A stretch of DNA of 64,000 nucleotides from Acetobacter malorum. GTDB taxonomy: Bacteria > Pseudomonadota > Alphaproteobacteria > Acetobacterales > Acetobacteraceae. The position numbers and the translations under genes were made by a program. Positions 63,140 to 64,000 of this stretch are shown in pieces (the first letter of the stretch is position 1; the number at the start of each line of letters is the position of its first letter). Under the pieces are notes generated by a model. That model was not told the DNA's origin and made no database searches. It saw only the letters and a list, made by a program, of their open reading frames with translations. Where the stretch lies: positions 1 through 64,000 of the forward strand of contig NZ_LHZC01000043.1 in the NCBI RefSeq assembly GCF_001580615.1, written 5' to 3'.

Positions 63140-63982
63140 ATGCCCAGTAACAGACACCATACCGCCCTTTATTCAGCGGCTGGCGCTTATATGTCACGAT
63201 GGCATCTGGTTGGTGATGGTTCCCCTGTTCAGACCGCAAGTTCCTACCTGGTGCCCGTCACCCGCGACGGTTTCCCGGCTATGCTGAAAGTCACGTCTGA
63301 CCCCGATGAACTTCGCGGTAACCATCTTATGACGCTATGGGATGGGCAAGGTGCAGCCGCTGTGATGGAACATGATCAATACGCTCTCCTTCTTGAAAGA
63401 GCAGTAAGCGCCAGCACTCTCGCCGATGTTGTTTACGCTGGTTTGGACGATGACGCGACGCGAACGCTCTGCAAGACAGCAGAACGTCTGCACACAGCGT
63501 CACTCTTAAACCAAGAAAAAATGCGGCCTCTGAAAAGCTGGTTCACCGCGTTACTTGAATCCTCATCAAGCAGAGCTGTCTGGTTAAAAAACTGCGCCTG
63601 TCAGGCTCAGAATTTACTAAACACACCACAAGAGCAGATTGCCCTGCACGGAGACCTCCATCACGGCAACGTTCTGGATTTCGGACCACGAGGGTGGCTC
63701 GCAATTGACCCAAAGGGGCTTTACGGAGAACGAACTGCTGATTTCGCAGCCTTATTTCTGAATCCGGATCTTGCAGACCCGCAACGCCCCTACGCTATTT
63801 CTCCCAAAAGGTTTGAACAGAGGGTCAGGCTTGTCAGTTCCCACGCGGGAGTTGAACCTGTCAGGCTTTTGCGATGGATACAGGCATGGAGCGGTTTGTC
63901 GGCAGTTTGGTTTATCGAAGAGGGAAATGCTCCGGATATTCAGCAGACAGTCGCATATCTGGCCTCAGCCGCCCTCAGCTAA
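63140..63982 (+). CDS. Aminoglycoside phosphotransferase family protein (APH(6)/streptomycin kinase-like)
   Basis: 280-aa kinase-like fold. The catalytic loop LHGDLHHGNVLDF and the metal-binding LAIDPKG are typical of APH(6)/HUR1-type streptomycin or hydroxyurea phosphotransferases, as is the N-terminal YLVPVTRDGFPAMLKV (ATP Lys). The length matches APH(6) enzymes. Whether it confers resistance cannot be told from sequence. Chromosomal relatives of no known substrate are common. ATG 63140 has only a weak Shine-Dalgarno. A second start at residue 18 (MSRWHLVG) is possible. Confidence 0.82.
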   Translation: MPSNRHHTALYSAAGAYMSRWHLVGDGSPVQTASSYLVPVTRDGFPAMLKVTSDPDELRGNHLMTLWDGQGAAAVMEHDQYALLLERAVSASTLADVVYAGLDDDATRTLCKTAERLHTASLLNQEKMRPLKSWFTALLESSSSRAVWLKNCACQAQNLLNTPQEQIALHGDLHHGNVLDFGPRGWLAIDPKGLYGERTADFAALFLNPDLADPQRPYAISPKRFEQRVRLVSSHAGVEPVRLLRWIQAWSGLSAVWFIEEGNAPDIQQTVAYLASAALS

Positions 63983-64000
63983 CTAAAAGCGGCAGAAGCG

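Overview
The window looks like a contiguous chromosomal segment from an acetic acid bacterium (Alphaproteobacteria, Acetobacteraceae, Acetobacter-like). The evidence is a membrane-bound PQQ glucose dehydrogenase, a short-chain dehydrogenase that closely resembles Gluconobacter xylitol dehydrogenase, an OprB sugar porin, several TonB receptors with Ala/Ser-rich N-terminal linkers, a eukaryote-type NADP isocitrate dehydrogenase and alphaproteobacterial gene orders. The species call is inference.

Positions 1-15425 are a dense minus-strand housekeeping block. One cluster, transcribed leftwards, runs pyrH-frr-uppS-cdsA-dxr-rseP-bamA-skp-lpxD and couples UMP kinase, ribosome recycling, isoprenoid and phospholipid synthesis and outer-membrane assembly. 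lpxD is cut by the left edge. Upstream of it lies folK, rpoZ-rsh-acpS-lepB-rnc-era, with many 4-8 bp overlaps and a terminator after era. Positions 15500-18260 read rightwards (NYN-domain protein, beta-carbonic anhydrase, secreted EEP-family hydrolase) with three clear terminators, then rhlE, metX-metW and lepA follow on the minus strand.

Positions 24000-46800 are more accessory. They hold a TonB receptor, an NmrA-like protein followed by a small ORF and a LexA-fold regulator lacking the catalytic Ser, and gcd divergent from an exported aldose 1-epimerase. An adenine deaminase, two tandem paralogous genes of unknown function and a major royal jelly family protein come next. After them lie a cobalamin-riboswitch-controlled TonB receptor (btuB), glnB-glnA, an aminotransferase, tRNA-His with a small minus-strand gene beside it, and a siderophore-type TonB receptor.

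Positions 46900-64000 carry grxB with a xylitol-dehydrogenase-like SDR, a POT peptide transporter, icd, an AT-rich exported or anchored protein, a ferredoxin-NADP reductase and a very AT-rich coiled-coil/membrane protein that looks acquired. Then come an OprB porin, ppk2, two small membrane proteins, alr-dadA (D-alanine metabolism), an exported M81 (MlrC-like) protein and an aminoglycoside phosphotransferase family protein.

I saw no insertion sequence, prophage or CRISPR array. The best candidates for undescribed biology are the tandem paralogs at 34171-35923, the AT-rich gene at 53946-54623 and the degenerate S24-like regulator at 26775-27545. None can be given a function from sequence alone.
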